Source: Wenzhouxiangella sp. XN79A
GTDB lineage: Bacteria; Pseudomonadota; Gammaproteobacteria; Xanthomonadales; Wenzhouxiangellaceae
Length of the DNA stretch: 64,000 nt
Direction: 5' to 3'
NCBI RefSeq assembly: GCF_012272825.1
Contig: NZ_JAAWWS010000137.1
Location: 1 to 64,000, forward strand
Below, one piece after another: positions 27,180 to 37,239 of this stretch (position 1 is the first letter of the stretch; each line of letters starts with the position of its first letter). The notes under the pieces are model-generated. The model did not search any database. It was not told the DNA's origin and saw nothing but the letters and a program-made list of their open reading frames with translations. A program made the position numbers and the translations under genes.

Positions 27180-28115
27180 ATGGACAACACCGCCATCCTC
27201 TTTCCGGGGCAGGGCTCGCAGTCGGTCGGCATGCTGACCGGCATGGACGAGTTCGAGGCCGTCATCCGCGCCACCTTCGACGAAGCCGGCGATGCGCTGG
27301 ATCGCGATCTGACCGCGCTGGTCCGGGAAGGACCGGAACAGGATCTCAATCGGACCGAATGGACCCAGCCGGCGGTCCTGGCCGGCGATGTCGCGCTGTG
27401 GCGCATCTACGTCGAGCGCGGCGGTGAGGCGCCGCGTGCGATGGCCGGCCACAGCCTCGGTGAGTACGCCGCGCTGGTCGCGGCCGGCGCGCTGGATTTC
27501 CGGGACGCGATCCGGGTCGTCCACCTGCGGGGCCGGGCGATGCAGGCCGCCGTGGCCGAAGGCGAGGGCAGCATGGCTGCCGTGCTCGGCCTCGACGATG
27601 CCGAGGTCGAGCGGATCTGCGCCGAGACCACGCAAGGCGATTCGGTGGTCGTGGCGGCCAATTACAACGCGCCCGGCCAGGTCGTGATCGCCGGGGCCCG
27701 GAACGCGGTGGAACGGGCCGTGGCGGCCTGCAGCCAGGCCGGCGCGCGACGCGCGATGGTGTTGCCGGTCAGCGTGCCGTCGCACACGCCGCTGATGCAG
27801 CCGGCCACCGCGCCGCTGGCCGAGGCCCTGGCGGCGATCGAGGTCCGCTCTCCGGATTGCCCGGTGCTGCACAATCTCGACCGCCAGCCGCGCAGCGACC
27901 CGGACGCGATCCGGGCCGCGCTGGTCGACCAGCTGACCCATCCGGTCCACTGGACCGGTACCATACGCAGCCTGATCGATGACGGCGTCGAGCGATTCGT
28001 CGAATGCGGACCGGGGCGCGTCCTCAGCGGCCTCGGCAAGCGCATCGAGCGCACGGCCACCTGGCGGCCGCTCGACGACGTCGATGCACTGCGCGGCCTG
28101 GGCGCCGACGCCTGA
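27180..28115 (+). CDS. fabD: Malonyl CoA-ACP transacylase (FabD)
   Basis: Transfers malonyl from CoA to ACP. 311 residues with FPGQGSQ near the N-terminus, the nucleophile in GHSLGEY (Ser92) and the catalytic His in VPSHTPLM. It belongs to the fab cluster, with 75 bases between fabH and fabD that hold no visible gene. Confidence 0.96.
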   Translation: MDNTAILFPGQGSQSVGMLTGMDEFEAVIRATFDEAGDALDRDLTALVREGPEQDLNRTEWTQPAVLAGDVALWRIYVERGGEAPRAMAGHSLGEYAALVAAGALDFRDAIRVVHLRGRAMQAAVAEGEGSMAAVLGLDDAEVERICAETTQGDSVVVAANYNAPGQVVIAGARNAVERAVAACSQAGARRAMVLPVSVPSHTPLMQPATAPLAEALAAIEVRSPDCPVLHNLDRQPRSDPDAIRAALVDQLTHPVHWTGTIRSLIDDGVERFVECGPGRVLSGLGKRIERTATWRPLDDVDALRGLGADA

Positions 28116-28143
28116 ACCGCAACGGACGGGAGCACGAACCACC

Positions 28144-28896
28144 ATGGATGACCCAATGCAGTCCCTTCGCCTGGATGGCCAGGTGGCCCTGGTCACCGGC
28201 GCCAGCCGCGGCATCGGCGCGGCGATCGCCGACCGGCTGAAGGCGCTCGGCGCCGACGTGTTCGGCACCGCGACCAGCGAATCCGGCGCCGCCGGCATCG
28301 CCGAGCGTCTGGGCGACGGGCGCGGCCTGGTGCTCGACGTCAAGGACGGCGAGGCCATCGCTGAATGCATCGCGACGATCGGCGCCGCGGCTTCGGCGCC
28401 GACGGTGCTGGTCAACAATGCGGCCGTCACGCGCGACCAGCTGCTGATGAGGCTGAAGGACGAGGACTGGGCCGAAGTCATCGAAACCAACCTGACCGGC
28501 GCGATGCGGCTGGCCCGGGCCTGCCTGCGCGGCATGCTCAAGGCGCGGAGCGGTCGGATCATCGGCATTTCCTCGGTGGTCGGCTACAGCGGCAACCCCG
28601 GCCAGGCCAACTACGCGGCCGCCAAGGCGGGGCTGGCCGGCTTCTCCCGGGCGCTGGCCCAGGAAGTCGCGGCGCGCAACATCACCGTCAACGTCATCGC
28701 ACCGGGCTTCATCGATACCGACATGACCCGGGCCCTCGACGAGGCCCAGCGCGACCGGCTGGCCGAGAGCATCCCGCTGGGCCGTCTGGGCTTGCCCGAC
28801 GACATCGCCGCGGCGGTCGGCTGGCTGGCCTCGCCGTCGGCCGGCTACGTGACCGGGCAGACCCTGCACGTCAACGGCGGCATGTACATGACGTGA
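28144..28896 (+). CDS. fabG: 3-oxoacyl-ACP reductase (FabG)
   Basis: NADPH-dependent short-chain reductase of fatty acid elongation, 250 residues. It has the cofactor motif TGASRGIG (residues 18-25), NNAAVTRD, and the catalytic Ser and YxxxK pair in ISSVVGYSGNPGQANYAAAK. The start at 28144 (MDDPMQSLRL) follows GGGAG; a second ATG lies four codons on. Confidence 0.95.
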   Translation: MDDPMQSLRLDGQVALVTGASRGIGAAIADRLKALGADVFGTATSESGAAGIAERLGDGRGLVLDVKDGEAIAECIATIGAAASAPTVLVNNAAVTRDQLLMRLKDEDWAEVIETNLTGAMRLARACLRGMLKARSGRIIGISSVVGYSGNPGQANYAAAKAGLAGFSRALAQEVAARNITVNVIAPGFIDTDMTRALDEAQRDRLAESIPLGRLGLPDDIAAAVGWLASPSAGYVTGQTLHVNGGMYMT

Positions 28897-29007
28897 TACC
28901 TCAAGAAAATCGTATAGAACATTGATTTAATTGATATAGTGAATCCGTGTCCGGGTTCGTTTCAACGCCGGGAGTCCGGTAAACTGGAAGGGGCGTTCAT
29001 TGTCTCC

Positions 29008-29013
29008 TACAAT
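29008..29013 (+). promoter_or_regulatory. Possible -10 element of acpP
   Basis: TACAAT (5 of 6) lies 37 bases before the acpP ATG in an unusually AT-rich 154-base gap between fabG and acpP. The -35 region (TGGAAG at 28985-28990) is weak. A separate promoter for acpP is common because ACP is needed in large amounts. Confidence 0.4.
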
Positions 29014-29050
29014 GTGCGCGCTTTCTTCAATCCAAATGAGGAACTGACTG

Positions 29051-29290
29051 ATGAGCAGCATTGAAGAACGAGTCAAGAAAATCGTCGTCGAGCAGCTGGG
29101 CGTGAAGGAAGAGGAAGTCACGCCGAGCGCTTCGTTCGTCGACGACCTGGGTGCCGACTCGCTCGACACGGTGGAGTTGGTGATGGCCCTGGAAGAGGAA
29201 TTCGAGTGCGAGATTCCCGACGAGGAAGCCGAGAAGATCACCAGCGTCCAGCAGGCGATCGACTACGTCAAGTCGACGGTCGACAAGTAA
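29051..29290 (+). CDS. acpP: Acyl carrier protein
   Basis: 79 residues, acidic, with the phosphopantetheine attachment serine in [10 protein letters not shown] (Ser37). It carries the growing acyl chain between FabD, FabH, FabF and FabG, all encoded around it. A GAGGAA sequence precedes the ATG. Confidence 0.97.
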   Translation: MSSIEERVKKIVVEQLGVKEEEVTPSASFVDDLGADSLDTVELVMALEEEFECEIPDEEAEKITSVQQAIDYVKSTVDK

Positions 29291-29334
29291 TCCACTTCGC
29301 CTGATCGACAGGCACGAACGGGGAGTTCGAGGGC

Positions 29335-30581
<1,247 letters not shown>

Positions 30582-30582
<1 letters not shown>

Positions 30583-31880
30583 TGGCCGAAGCCCTGGCCG
30601 GATCCGCGCCGGATCCGGTGGCTCTGCATCGAGCGAATCCGGACGCCTGGCCGTTCCTGCTCCACACCGCCAGCCCGGGTGCGCGCAGCACCTGCAGCCT
30701 GTTGCTGTTCGCCGATCCTGCGACGCCACCGATCACCGGCGGCGCCGATCGCCTGGCCGAACTCGAAGCGGCCTGGCAGCGCGAGCGTCGGGCGCAGCCC
30801 GACGACGAGGTCTTCGCCGGCGGCTGGTTCGTGTATCTCGGCTACGAAACCGCCGCTGCGATCGAACCGACGCTGAGCCTGCCCCGACCTTCGCCGGACC
30901 TTCCCGATGTCCACGCCCAGCGCTGTCGGGGCGCGCTGGTGCTGGATCATGCGGGCAATCGCGCCCGGTTGGTCGGCGAAACGCCGGAGGTGGTCGCCGA
31001 GATGCGCTCCCTGCTGGCCGACAAGCCGCCGGCCGACCCGTCGGCCCGGCCGCCCGAGCTGGCGATCGAGGTCGACGACGGCACGCGCTTCGAGGACGGC
31101 GTGCGCCGGATTCGCGAGTACATTCTGGCCGGCGACGTGTTCCAGGTGAACCTCTCGCGCGGCTGGCGGGCCCGGGCCGTCGAACGGCTGGATCCGGTCG
31201 CGCTGTATCGGCGCCTGGCCGAGGCCAATCCCGCGCCGTTCGCCGGCCTGGCGCGCCTGCCCGGCGGCAGCCTCCTGTCGTCATCGCCGGAGCGGCTGGT
31301 CGCCAGCCGCGACGGTCGGGTCGATACCCGACCGATCGCGGGTACGCGGCCGCGCGGCACCTCGCCGGGCCAGGACCGCGCGCTGTCGGACGAGTTGATC
31401 GCTCACCCGAAGGAGCGGGCCGAGCACGTCATGCTGATCGACCTGGAGCGTAACGATCTCGGCCGGGTCTGCGTGCCGGGCAGTGTCCGGGTCGACGAAC
31501 TGATGGTCATCGAAAGCTACGCCCACGTGCATCACATCGTCTCCAACGTGACCGGTCGGCTGGCGCCGGACGCCTCGCCGGTGGACGTGATCCGGGCGGT
31601 GTTTCCCGGCGGCACGATCACCGGCTGTCCGAAGATCCGCTGCATGGAGATCATCGCCGAGCTCGAGCAGGTCGGACGGGGCGCCTACACCGGGTCGATG
31701 GGCTACCTGGGCCTGGACGGCCGGCTGGACCTGAACATCCTGATCCGCAGCATGTGGGTGACCGGCCCGGAGGTTCATTTCCGCACCGGCGCCGGCATCG
31801 TGGCCGATTCGATTCCGAGCGCCGAGCTGGCCGAGACCGAGGCCAAGGCGCGCGGCCTGCTGCGCGCGCTCGAACCATGA
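30582..31880 (+). CDS. pabB: Aminodeoxychorismate synthase component I (PabB)
   Basis: Chorismate-utilising enzyme making 4-amino-4-deoxychorismate for folate synthesis. 432 residues with the C-terminal chorismate-binding domain: GDVFQVNLSRGW, SSSPERL, GTRPRG, HVMLIDLERNDLGRV, FPGGTITGCPKIR, and GAGIVADSIPSAE. The residue before GTRPRG is Ala (PIAGT). E. coli PabB has Lys here and anthranilate synthases have Ala, so TrpE-like chemistry is not excluded. The next gene is pabC, which supports PabB. No pabA/trpG glutaminase gene is in the window. A GTG three bases upstream is an alternative start. Confidence 0.87.
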
Positions 31881-32689
31881 GCGCGATCCGGGTCAACGGA
31901 CGCCCCAGCGATGTCGTGCCGGCCGACGACCGGGGCCTGCTCTACGGCGACGGGCTGTTCGAGACGGTGGCCTTTCACCACGGCCGCGCTCGGCTGTGGG
32001 CGCTGCACATGGATCGCCTGATGCGCGGCTGTGCGGCGCTGGACCTGCCGCTTCCGGATTCCGATCGGCTGCTCGACGACGGCCGCGCCGTGGCCGAAGG
32101 GCGGGCCCGCTGCGCGGTCCGCATCACCTGGACGCGCGGCCGCGGTGGGCGGGCCTACGTCCCGCCGGACCGGCCGCTGCCGACCTCGATCGTCATGCAG
32201 CGACCGCTGCCCGACGACCTCGACATGCAGCGTGAAGCCGGCATCGACCTGATCACGGTTCGCACCGAGCTGCCGTCGGGCGGCCCGCTGGGCGGCCTGA
32301 AGCATCTGAATCGTCTACCGCAGGTCCTGATCGGCGCGCAGTGCCGGGCCGCCGGCGTACCCGAAGCACTGGTCGTCGATCGGGACGGTTGCCTTGTCGA
32401 GGCGCTGACCGGCAACCTGGTCATCGAGCGCGACGGTCGGTTGATCGCGCCCGGTCCGCATCCCGCGGCGGTCGACGGGGTCGGGCTGGCGTGGCTGCGG
32501 GCCGCCGCAGGCGACGCGCTGGAGCAGGCCGGGTTCCGAACCGATCAGCTCCAGCCGGACGACGCGATCTGGGTGCTAAACTCGGTCGCGGGGATCCGGC
32601 CGGTGGCGCGTTTGGATGGCGCGGCCCGGCCGACGGGTCGAACGCTCCGGGCCTGGCAGCGGCGTTGGGCCGAGGATGTCGAAAATTGA
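31877..32689 (+). CDS. pabC: Aminodeoxychorismate lyase (PabC)
   Basis: PLP fold-type IV enzyme that releases 4-aminobenzoate from aminodeoxychorismate. 270 residues with DRGLLYGDGLFETV at the N-terminus, the PLP lysine in GGLKHLNRL, the EALTGNLV cofactor segment and a conserved LNSVAGIRPV near the end. It overlaps pabB by four bases and mltG by 14. The pabC-mltG-tmk-holB order matches E. coli. Confidence 0.93.
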   Translation: MSAIRVNGRPSDVVPADDRGLLYGDGLFETVAFHHGRARLWALHMDRLMRGCAALDLPLPDSDRLLDDGRAVAEGRARCAVRITWTRGRGGRAYVPPDRPLPTSIVMQRPLPDDLDMQREAGIDLITVRTELPSGGPLGGLKHLNRLPQVLIGAQCRAAGVPEALVVDRDGCLVEALTGNLVIERDGRLIAPGPHPAAVDGVGLAWLRAAAGDALEQAGFRTDQLQPDDAIWVLNSVAGIRPVARLDGAARPTGRTLRAWQRRWAEDVEN

Positions 32690-33701
32690 ATTTACTCGAG
32701 AAATGCGCCGCATTTTCCTGATTCTATTCGTTCTTGTACTGCTTTCCGGCCTGGTCGGGGGCGGTTGGGCGCTGCGCGAGTACCGGGCCTTCCTCGATCG
32801 TCCGCTGATCGAGCAGGGCACCGCCAGGATCTGGTTGCCCGCCGGCGGCACGCTGTCGACCGTGGTCGGCGATCTCGAGCGGCTCGGCCTGACCCGATCC
32901 GACTGGCGCTGGCGCTTGCTGGGCCGCCAGCAGGGCGTGGCACTGGCGGCCGGCGAGTATGCGGTCGACCCCGGTATGACACCGGCCGAGTGGCTGTCGA
33001 GGCTGGCCGACGGGCAGGTCGTCCGTCATCGCTTCACCATCATCGAAGGCTGGACCGTTGCGGAGCTGCGCGCGGCGCTGGCGCGCGATTCAAGGCTCCG
33101 GCGCGAGGCCGGAACACTTGCCGAAGAGACGCTGATGGCCCGGCTCGGCTGCGCCTGTCCGGCCGAAGGGCGGTTCCTGCCCGAAACCTACTTCTTCCAG
33201 CGCGGCGACAGCGATTTCGACCTGCTTTCGCGCTCGCACGCGGCCCTGAACGAGACGCTGGCCGCGGCCTGGCAGGAGCGCCGGGACGGCCTGCCGCTGG
33301 ATTCGGCCGACGAGCTGCTGGTGCTGGCCTCGCTGATCGAGAAGGAGGCGAGGGTGGCCGCGGAGCGGTCGCGCGTGGCCGGCGTGTTCGTCCGTCGCCT
33401 CCAGCGCGGCATGCGGCTGCAGACCGACCCGACCGTGGTCTACGGGCTCGGGCCGGAGTTCGATGGCCGGATCCGCCGGGTCCACCTGCGCACCGATCAT
33501 CCCTGGAACACCTACACCCGCCACGGCCTGCCGCCGACGCCGATCGCGCTGCCCGGCCGCGCCGCGCTCGACGCCGCTGCCCATCCGGCCGATGGCGATG
33601 CGCTGTATTTCGTCGCCAGAGGTGACGGCACCCACCACTTCTCCGCGACCCTGGCCGAGCACAACCGGGCCGTCGATCGCTACATCCGAGGACGCCGATG
33701 A
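32676..33701 (+). CDS. mltG: Endolytic murein transglycosylase MltG
   Basis: Cuts nascent glycan strands and is thought to set their length. 341 residues: a short cytoplasmic N-terminus, one TM segment (about 10-32), then the YceG domain with the catalytic Glu in ASLIEKEARVAAER and the PEFDG / HPWNTYTRHGLPPTPI block. ATG at 32676 overlaps pabC; an ATG at 32703 (MRRIFLI) would put the TM segment at the very N-terminus and is also possible. Confidence 0.93.
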   Translation: MSKIEFTREMRRIFLILFVLVLLSGLVGGGWALREYRAFLDRPLIEQGTARIWLPAGGTLSTVVGDLERLGLTRSDWRWRLLGRQQGVALAAGEYAVDPGMTPAEWLSRLADGQVVRHRFTIIEGWTVAELRAALARDSRLRREAGTLAEETLMARLGCACPAEGRFLPETYFFQRGDSDFDLLSRSHAALNETLAAAWQERRDGLPLDSADELLVLASLIEKEARVAAERSRVAGVFVRRLQRGMRLQTDPTVVYGLGPEFDGRIRRVHLRTDHPWNTYTRHGLPPTPIALPGRAALDAAAHPADGDALYFVARGDGTHHFSATLAEHNRAVDRYIRGRR

Positions 33702-33735
33702 TGCCGTTGGAGCCGACCGCCAAAGGGGGACCGCG

Positions 33736-34383
33736 ATGAGTCGCGGGCGATTGATCACGCTGGAAGGCGGCGAGGGCGCCGGCAAGACCACGGCGATCGA
33801 CGCCGTCGTGCGCTGCCTGGAAGGTCACGGCCGCAGCGTCCACCGGACCCGCGAGCCAGGCGGCACCCCGGCGGCGGAGAAGATCCGCGGCCTGCTGCTC
33901 GATCCCGCAACCGGTGCACTGGATCCGCTGACCGAACTGCTGCTGATGTTCGCGGCCCGGCGCGAGAACGTGGTCGGATCGATCGAGCCGGCGCTGGCGG
34001 CCGGACAGGACGTCGTCTGTGACCGCTTCACCGAGGCCAGTCACGCCTACCAGGGCGGCGGGCGCGGGCTCGGTCCGGCGCCGGTCGAAGCACTCGGCGG
34101 ACTGGTCCATCCGGACCTCGAGCCGGACCTGGTGCTCGTCCTCGACGTGCCGGTCGAGGTCGGCCTGGCCAGGATCCGCAAGCGCGGCGATGCCCCGGAC
34201 CGGTTCGAGGGCGACCGCGTGGACTTCCTCGAACGGGTCCGTCGGACCTACCTCGAACGCGCCGCGGCGCGACCCGATCGCTTCGTCGTCATCGACGCCT
34301 CGCAAGCGCCCGACGCCGTCCGCGGCGCGGTGGTCCGGGCGGTCGAGAAGGCCCTGCTGCCGGGCGCGGAAGGCGCGCCGTGA
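33736..34383 (+). CDS. tmk: Thymidylate kinase
   Basis: Phosphorylates dTMP to dTDP. 215 residues with the P-loop EGGEGAGKTT, the DRX motif CDRFTEASHAYQGGGRG and a lid region with RKRGDAPDRFE. GGGGG precedes the ATG at 33736. Its stop overlaps the GTG of holB (four bases). Confidence 0.95.
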   Translation: MSRGRLITLEGGEGAGKTTAIDAVVRCLEGHGRSVHRTREPGGTPAAEKIRGLLLDPATGALDPLTELLLMFAARRENVVGSIEPALAAGQDVVCDRFTEASHAYQGGGRGLGPAPVEALGGLVHPDLEPDLVLVLDVPVEVGLARIRKRGDAPDRFEGDRVDFLERVRRTYLERAAARPDRFVVIDASQAPDAVRGAVVRAVEKALLPGAEGAP

Positions 34384-35357
34384 GCGTGTTGCCCTGGCTC
34401 GACAGCGAGCGCGATGCGCTGAACGCGGCATTAACGGCCGATCGGCTCGGCCATGCACCGATGTTCACCGGCTCGGCCGGCGTCGGCAAGCGGGCGCTGG
34501 CCGACTGGCTGGTCGAACGGCTGCTGTGCCTGGATGTCACCGACGGCGAACCCTGCGGGGCCTGCGAATCCTGTCGCCTGCTGCCCGGCGGTACCCATCC
34601 CGATTTCTTCCGCCTGTCGCCGGAGCCGGACAAGAAGGAGATCCGGGTCGACCAGGTGCGCGAGTTCATCGAGTCGGTCACACTGACCGCCTCGCTGGGT
34701 GGCGCACGAGTCGGCCGCATCGATCCGGCCGACCGGATGAACCGCAACGCCGCCAACGCACTGCTCAAGACGCTGGAGGAGCCGGCCGACGGGGTCTGGC
34801 TGGTGCTGGTCACCGATCGACCCGACCGCCTGCCGGTGACCGTTCGCAGCCGCTGTCAGCTCCGGCCGGTGGCCGTGCCGCCGCGCGAGCTGGCCGAGCG
34901 CTGGCTGGCCGAGCGGCATTCTTCCGCCGATCCCGATCTGCGCACGCTGGCACTGGCGCTGGCCGACGGCGCGCCGCGGGTGGCCGACGGCTGGCTCGCC
35001 GACGACGGTCTGGCGCGTGGCCTGGCCATCCGCGATCACCTCGGCCGGTTGTTGCAGTCCGGCAGCGGCGGGGTGGAGCTGCCGGCCGAGTGGGTGGAAT
35101 CGCCCGAGGTCGCCTGGCCGTGGCTGGCCCGCTGGACGGCGGCCTGGATGAAGCGGGCCAGGATCGGTCGCGCAGACGGCCTCGGACCCTCGGCGGTCAG
35201 CGATGATCCAACGCTGTTCGATCGGCTCGAGGCGCTGTGGCAGGACGCGTTGCAGGGCCGCAACCTGGCCTCCGATCCGATCCGCCACGACTGGCTGATG
35301 CTTGAGTGGCTGGCCCGCTGGCGCGCGCTGGCCGGCCAGCTGCCGGTCGCCGAGTGA
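34380..35357 (+). CDS. holB: DNA polymerase III subunit delta'
   Basis: Clamp-loader subunit, 325 residues. It has the AAA+ core with a degenerate P-loop (TGSAGVGKRALADWL), the four-cysteine zinc site beginning at CLDVTDGEPCGACESC, and the NAANALLKTLEEPADGVWLV segment followed by TVRSRCQ (sensor/SRC). The start is GTG overlapping tmk. It is the last gene before pilZ in the standard cluster. Confidence 0.93.
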   Translation: MSVLPWLDSERDALNAALTADRLGHAPMFTGSAGVGKRALADWLVERLLCLDVTDGEPCGACESCRLLPGGTHPDFFRLSPEPDKKEIRVDQVREFIESVTLTASLGGARVGRIDPADRMNRNAANALLKTLEEPADGVWLVLVTDRPDRLPVTVRSRCQLRPVAVPPRELAERWLAERHSSADPDLRTLALALADGAPRVADGWLADDGLARGLAIRDHLGRLLQSGSGGVELPAEWVESPEVAWPWLARWTAAWMKRARIGRADGLGPSAVSDDPTLFDRLEALWQDALQGRNLASDPIRHDWLMLEWLARWRALAGQLPVAE

Positions 35358-35508
35358 TCCGGCCCGCTTCGGGGCACTCCGGGCGACGGCGGCCGCCGGG
35401 GATCGCGTTCGGGCAGGGGCGCTGCCGGCGAGCCACCGTTCCGGGCCGGCCGGTCGTTCGCCGATTCGGTTAGACTCGACACCAACAGGGACCACGCGCG
35501 AGGCCGTC

Positions 35509-35844
35509 ATGGCACAGAAGGGCATTCTTTCCTGCAGCATCGACGACAAGCAGGAACTCTATCGCTGCTACATGCCGTTCCTGCAGGGCGGCGGTCTGTT
35601 CATTCCCAGCCGCAAGCGATTCCGGCTCGGGGACGAGGTGCTGGTGCTGCTGACCCTGATGGACGAGGAACGGATGGCCATTCCCGGTCGCGTCGCCTGG
35701 CTGTCGGCCCAGTCCGGCGCGCAGCCGAACGCCGGCGTCGGCGTGCAGTTCCTCGATACCGCCGAAGGCGAGCAGGCGCAGAGCCGGATCGCGTCCGAAC
35801 TGGCCGGCATGCTCGACTCGGATCGCCCGACCCAGACCATGTGA
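35509..35844 (+). CDS. pilZ: Type IV pilus assembly protein PilZ
   Basis: 111 residues, the small PilZ protein classically encoded next to holB. It has the PilZ fold (ILSCSIDDKQELYRCYMPF, GGLFIPSRKRFRLGDEV, IPGRVAWLS, NAGVGVQFLD) but lacks the RxxxR and D/NxSxxG residues that bind c-di-GMP, as in Pseudomonas and Xanthomonas PilZ. Those proteins act by contacting PilB and FimX. There are no pilus genes in the window. TAGACT at 35471-35476 may be a -10. Confidence 0.9.
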   Translation: MAQKGILSCSIDDKQELYRCYMPFLQGGGLFIPSRKRFRLGDEVLVLLTLMDEERMAIPGRVAWLSAQSGAQPNAGVGVQFLDTAEGEQAQSRIASELAGMLDSDRPTQTM

Positions 35845-35848
35845 TCGC

Positions 35849-37168
35849 GTGGGACGCTCGTCCGAAACGCCCGATCCCGCCATCGAAACCGATCCGCCCC
35901 GCCCATTGGCCGACCGGCTGCGGCCGACGAGCGTCGATGAAGTCGTCGGCCAGGACCACCTGCTCGACGAACACGGACCGCTGAAGCGGATGCTGGCCAC
36001 CGGCCGGGTCCAGTCGCTGGTCTTCTGGGGCCCGCCGGGCACCGGCAAGACCACCCTGGCGCGCCTGCTGGCCGGCGTCGGCGGGCTGCATTTCGAACAG
36101 ATCTCGGCGATCTTCTCCGGCGTGGCCGACCTGAAGAAGGTCTTCGCCGCGGCGCGTGAGCGTCGGTCGCAGGGGCAGGGTACGCTGCTGTTCGTCGACG
36201 AGATCCACCGCTTCAACCGGACTCAGCAGGACAGCTTCCTGCCGGTGGTCGAGGACGGCAGCATCGTGCTGGTCGGCGCCACCACCGAGAACCCGTCGTT
36301 CGAGCTCAATGCCGCGCTGCTCTCGCGGCTCAAGGTGCTGGTGCTCGAGCGGCTCGATCGCAAGGCGCTGGCCACGCTGCTGGCGCGCGCCGAGCGGCAC
36401 CTCGGGCACACCCTGCCGCTCGAGGAGGACGCGCGCGAACTGCTGCTGGAACTCGCCGACGGGGACGGTCGATACCTGATCAACCTGATCGAGACCGTGG
36501 TCGAGCTGGCCGACCCCGAGCCCGCGATGGAACGCAATGCGCTGCTGCGGCTGGTCCAGCGGCGCGCGGCCGCGCACGACAAGGACCGCGATGCCCACTA
36601 CAACCTGATTTCGGCGCTGCACAAATCGCTGCGCGCCTCCGACGTCGACGCCGGCCTGTACTGGCTGGCCCGGATCCTGGTCGGCGGCGAGGATCCGCGC
36701 TATGTGACCCGGCGGCTGGTCCGGTTCGCTTCCGAGGACATCGGCCTGGCCGATCCGCAGGCCCTGACCCAGGCGCTGGCGGCGCGCGAGGCCTACGACC
36801 AGCTCGGCTCGCCGGAAGGCGAACTGGCGATCGCCCAGGCCGTGGTCTACCTGGCCACCGCGCCGAAGTCGAATGCGCTGTACCGGGCACTGGGTCGGGC
36901 CACGAAATCGGCCAGGCGCTACGGCGGCCTGCCGCCGCCGGCGCACGTTCTCAATGCGCCGACCGCGCTGATGAAGGACCTGGGCTACGGCAAGGACTAC
37001 GCCTACGATCACGACACCGCCGAAGGCTTTGCCGGTCAGAGCGGCTTTCCCGAGGCGATGCGCCGCGAGCAGTACTACCGGCCGGTCGAGCGCGGTTTCG
37101 AGCGCGACATCCAGCGCAGGCTGGCCTACTGGGAGCGGCTGAGACGTCGCGGCGGCGGCGAGCGTTGA
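35849..37168 (+). CDS. rarA: Replication-associated recombination protein A (RarA/MgsA)
   Basis: AAA+ ATPase that acts at stalled replication forks. 439 residues with PLADRLRPTSVDEVVGQDHL at the N-terminus, Walker A GPPGTGKTT, Walker B LLFVDEIHRFN, the sensor-1 ATTENPSFELN and the C-terminal tetramerisation region (HKSLRASDVDAGLYWLARI). The start is a GTG five bases after the pilZ stop. Confidence 0.93.
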   Translation: MGRSSETPDPAIETDPPRPLADRLRPTSVDEVVGQDHLLDEHGPLKRMLATGRVQSLVFWGPPGTGKTTLARLLAGVGGLHFEQISAIFSGVADLKKVFAAARERRSQGQGTLLFVDEIHRFNRTQQDSFLPVVEDGSIVLVGATTENPSFELNAALLSRLKVLVLERLDRKALATLLARAERHLGHTLPLEEDARELLLELADGDGRYLINLIETVVELADPEPAMERNALLRLVQRRAAAHDKDRDAHYNLISALHKSLRASDVDAGLYWLARILVGGEDPRYVTRRLVRFASEDIGLADPQALTQALAAREAYDQLGSPEGELAIAQAVVYLATAPKSNALYRALGRATKSARRYGGLPPPAHVLNAPTALMKDLGYGKDYAYDHDTAEGFAGQSGFPEAMRREQYYRPVERGFERDIQRRLAYWERLRRRGGGER

Positions 37169-37181
37169 TCGGCCCGAAGCC

Positions 37182-37210
37182 GATGGAAAACGATGGCCTC
37201 GACCCCCATT
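37182..37210 (+). promoter_or_regulatory. Possible sigma-32 (heat-shock) promoter of cbpAM
   Basis: ATGGAAA (37183-37189; 5 of 7 to CTTGAAA) and CCCCATT (37204-37210; consensus CCCCATNT) are separated by 14 bases, within the range seen for sigma-32. It lies 29 bases before the cbpA ATG, and RpoH is encoded in the same window. Based on consensus only. Confidence 0.4.
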
Positions 37211-37239
37211 CGGATCGTCGTAGGACGGCGAGGTGATGC

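Noticed and set aside
24963-28568. A 1201-residue minus-strand open frame across plsX-fabG
   Set aside because: Shadow of strongly conserved plus-strand genes; composition is His/Arg/Gln-rich without a domain, as expected for antisense in GC-rich DNA.
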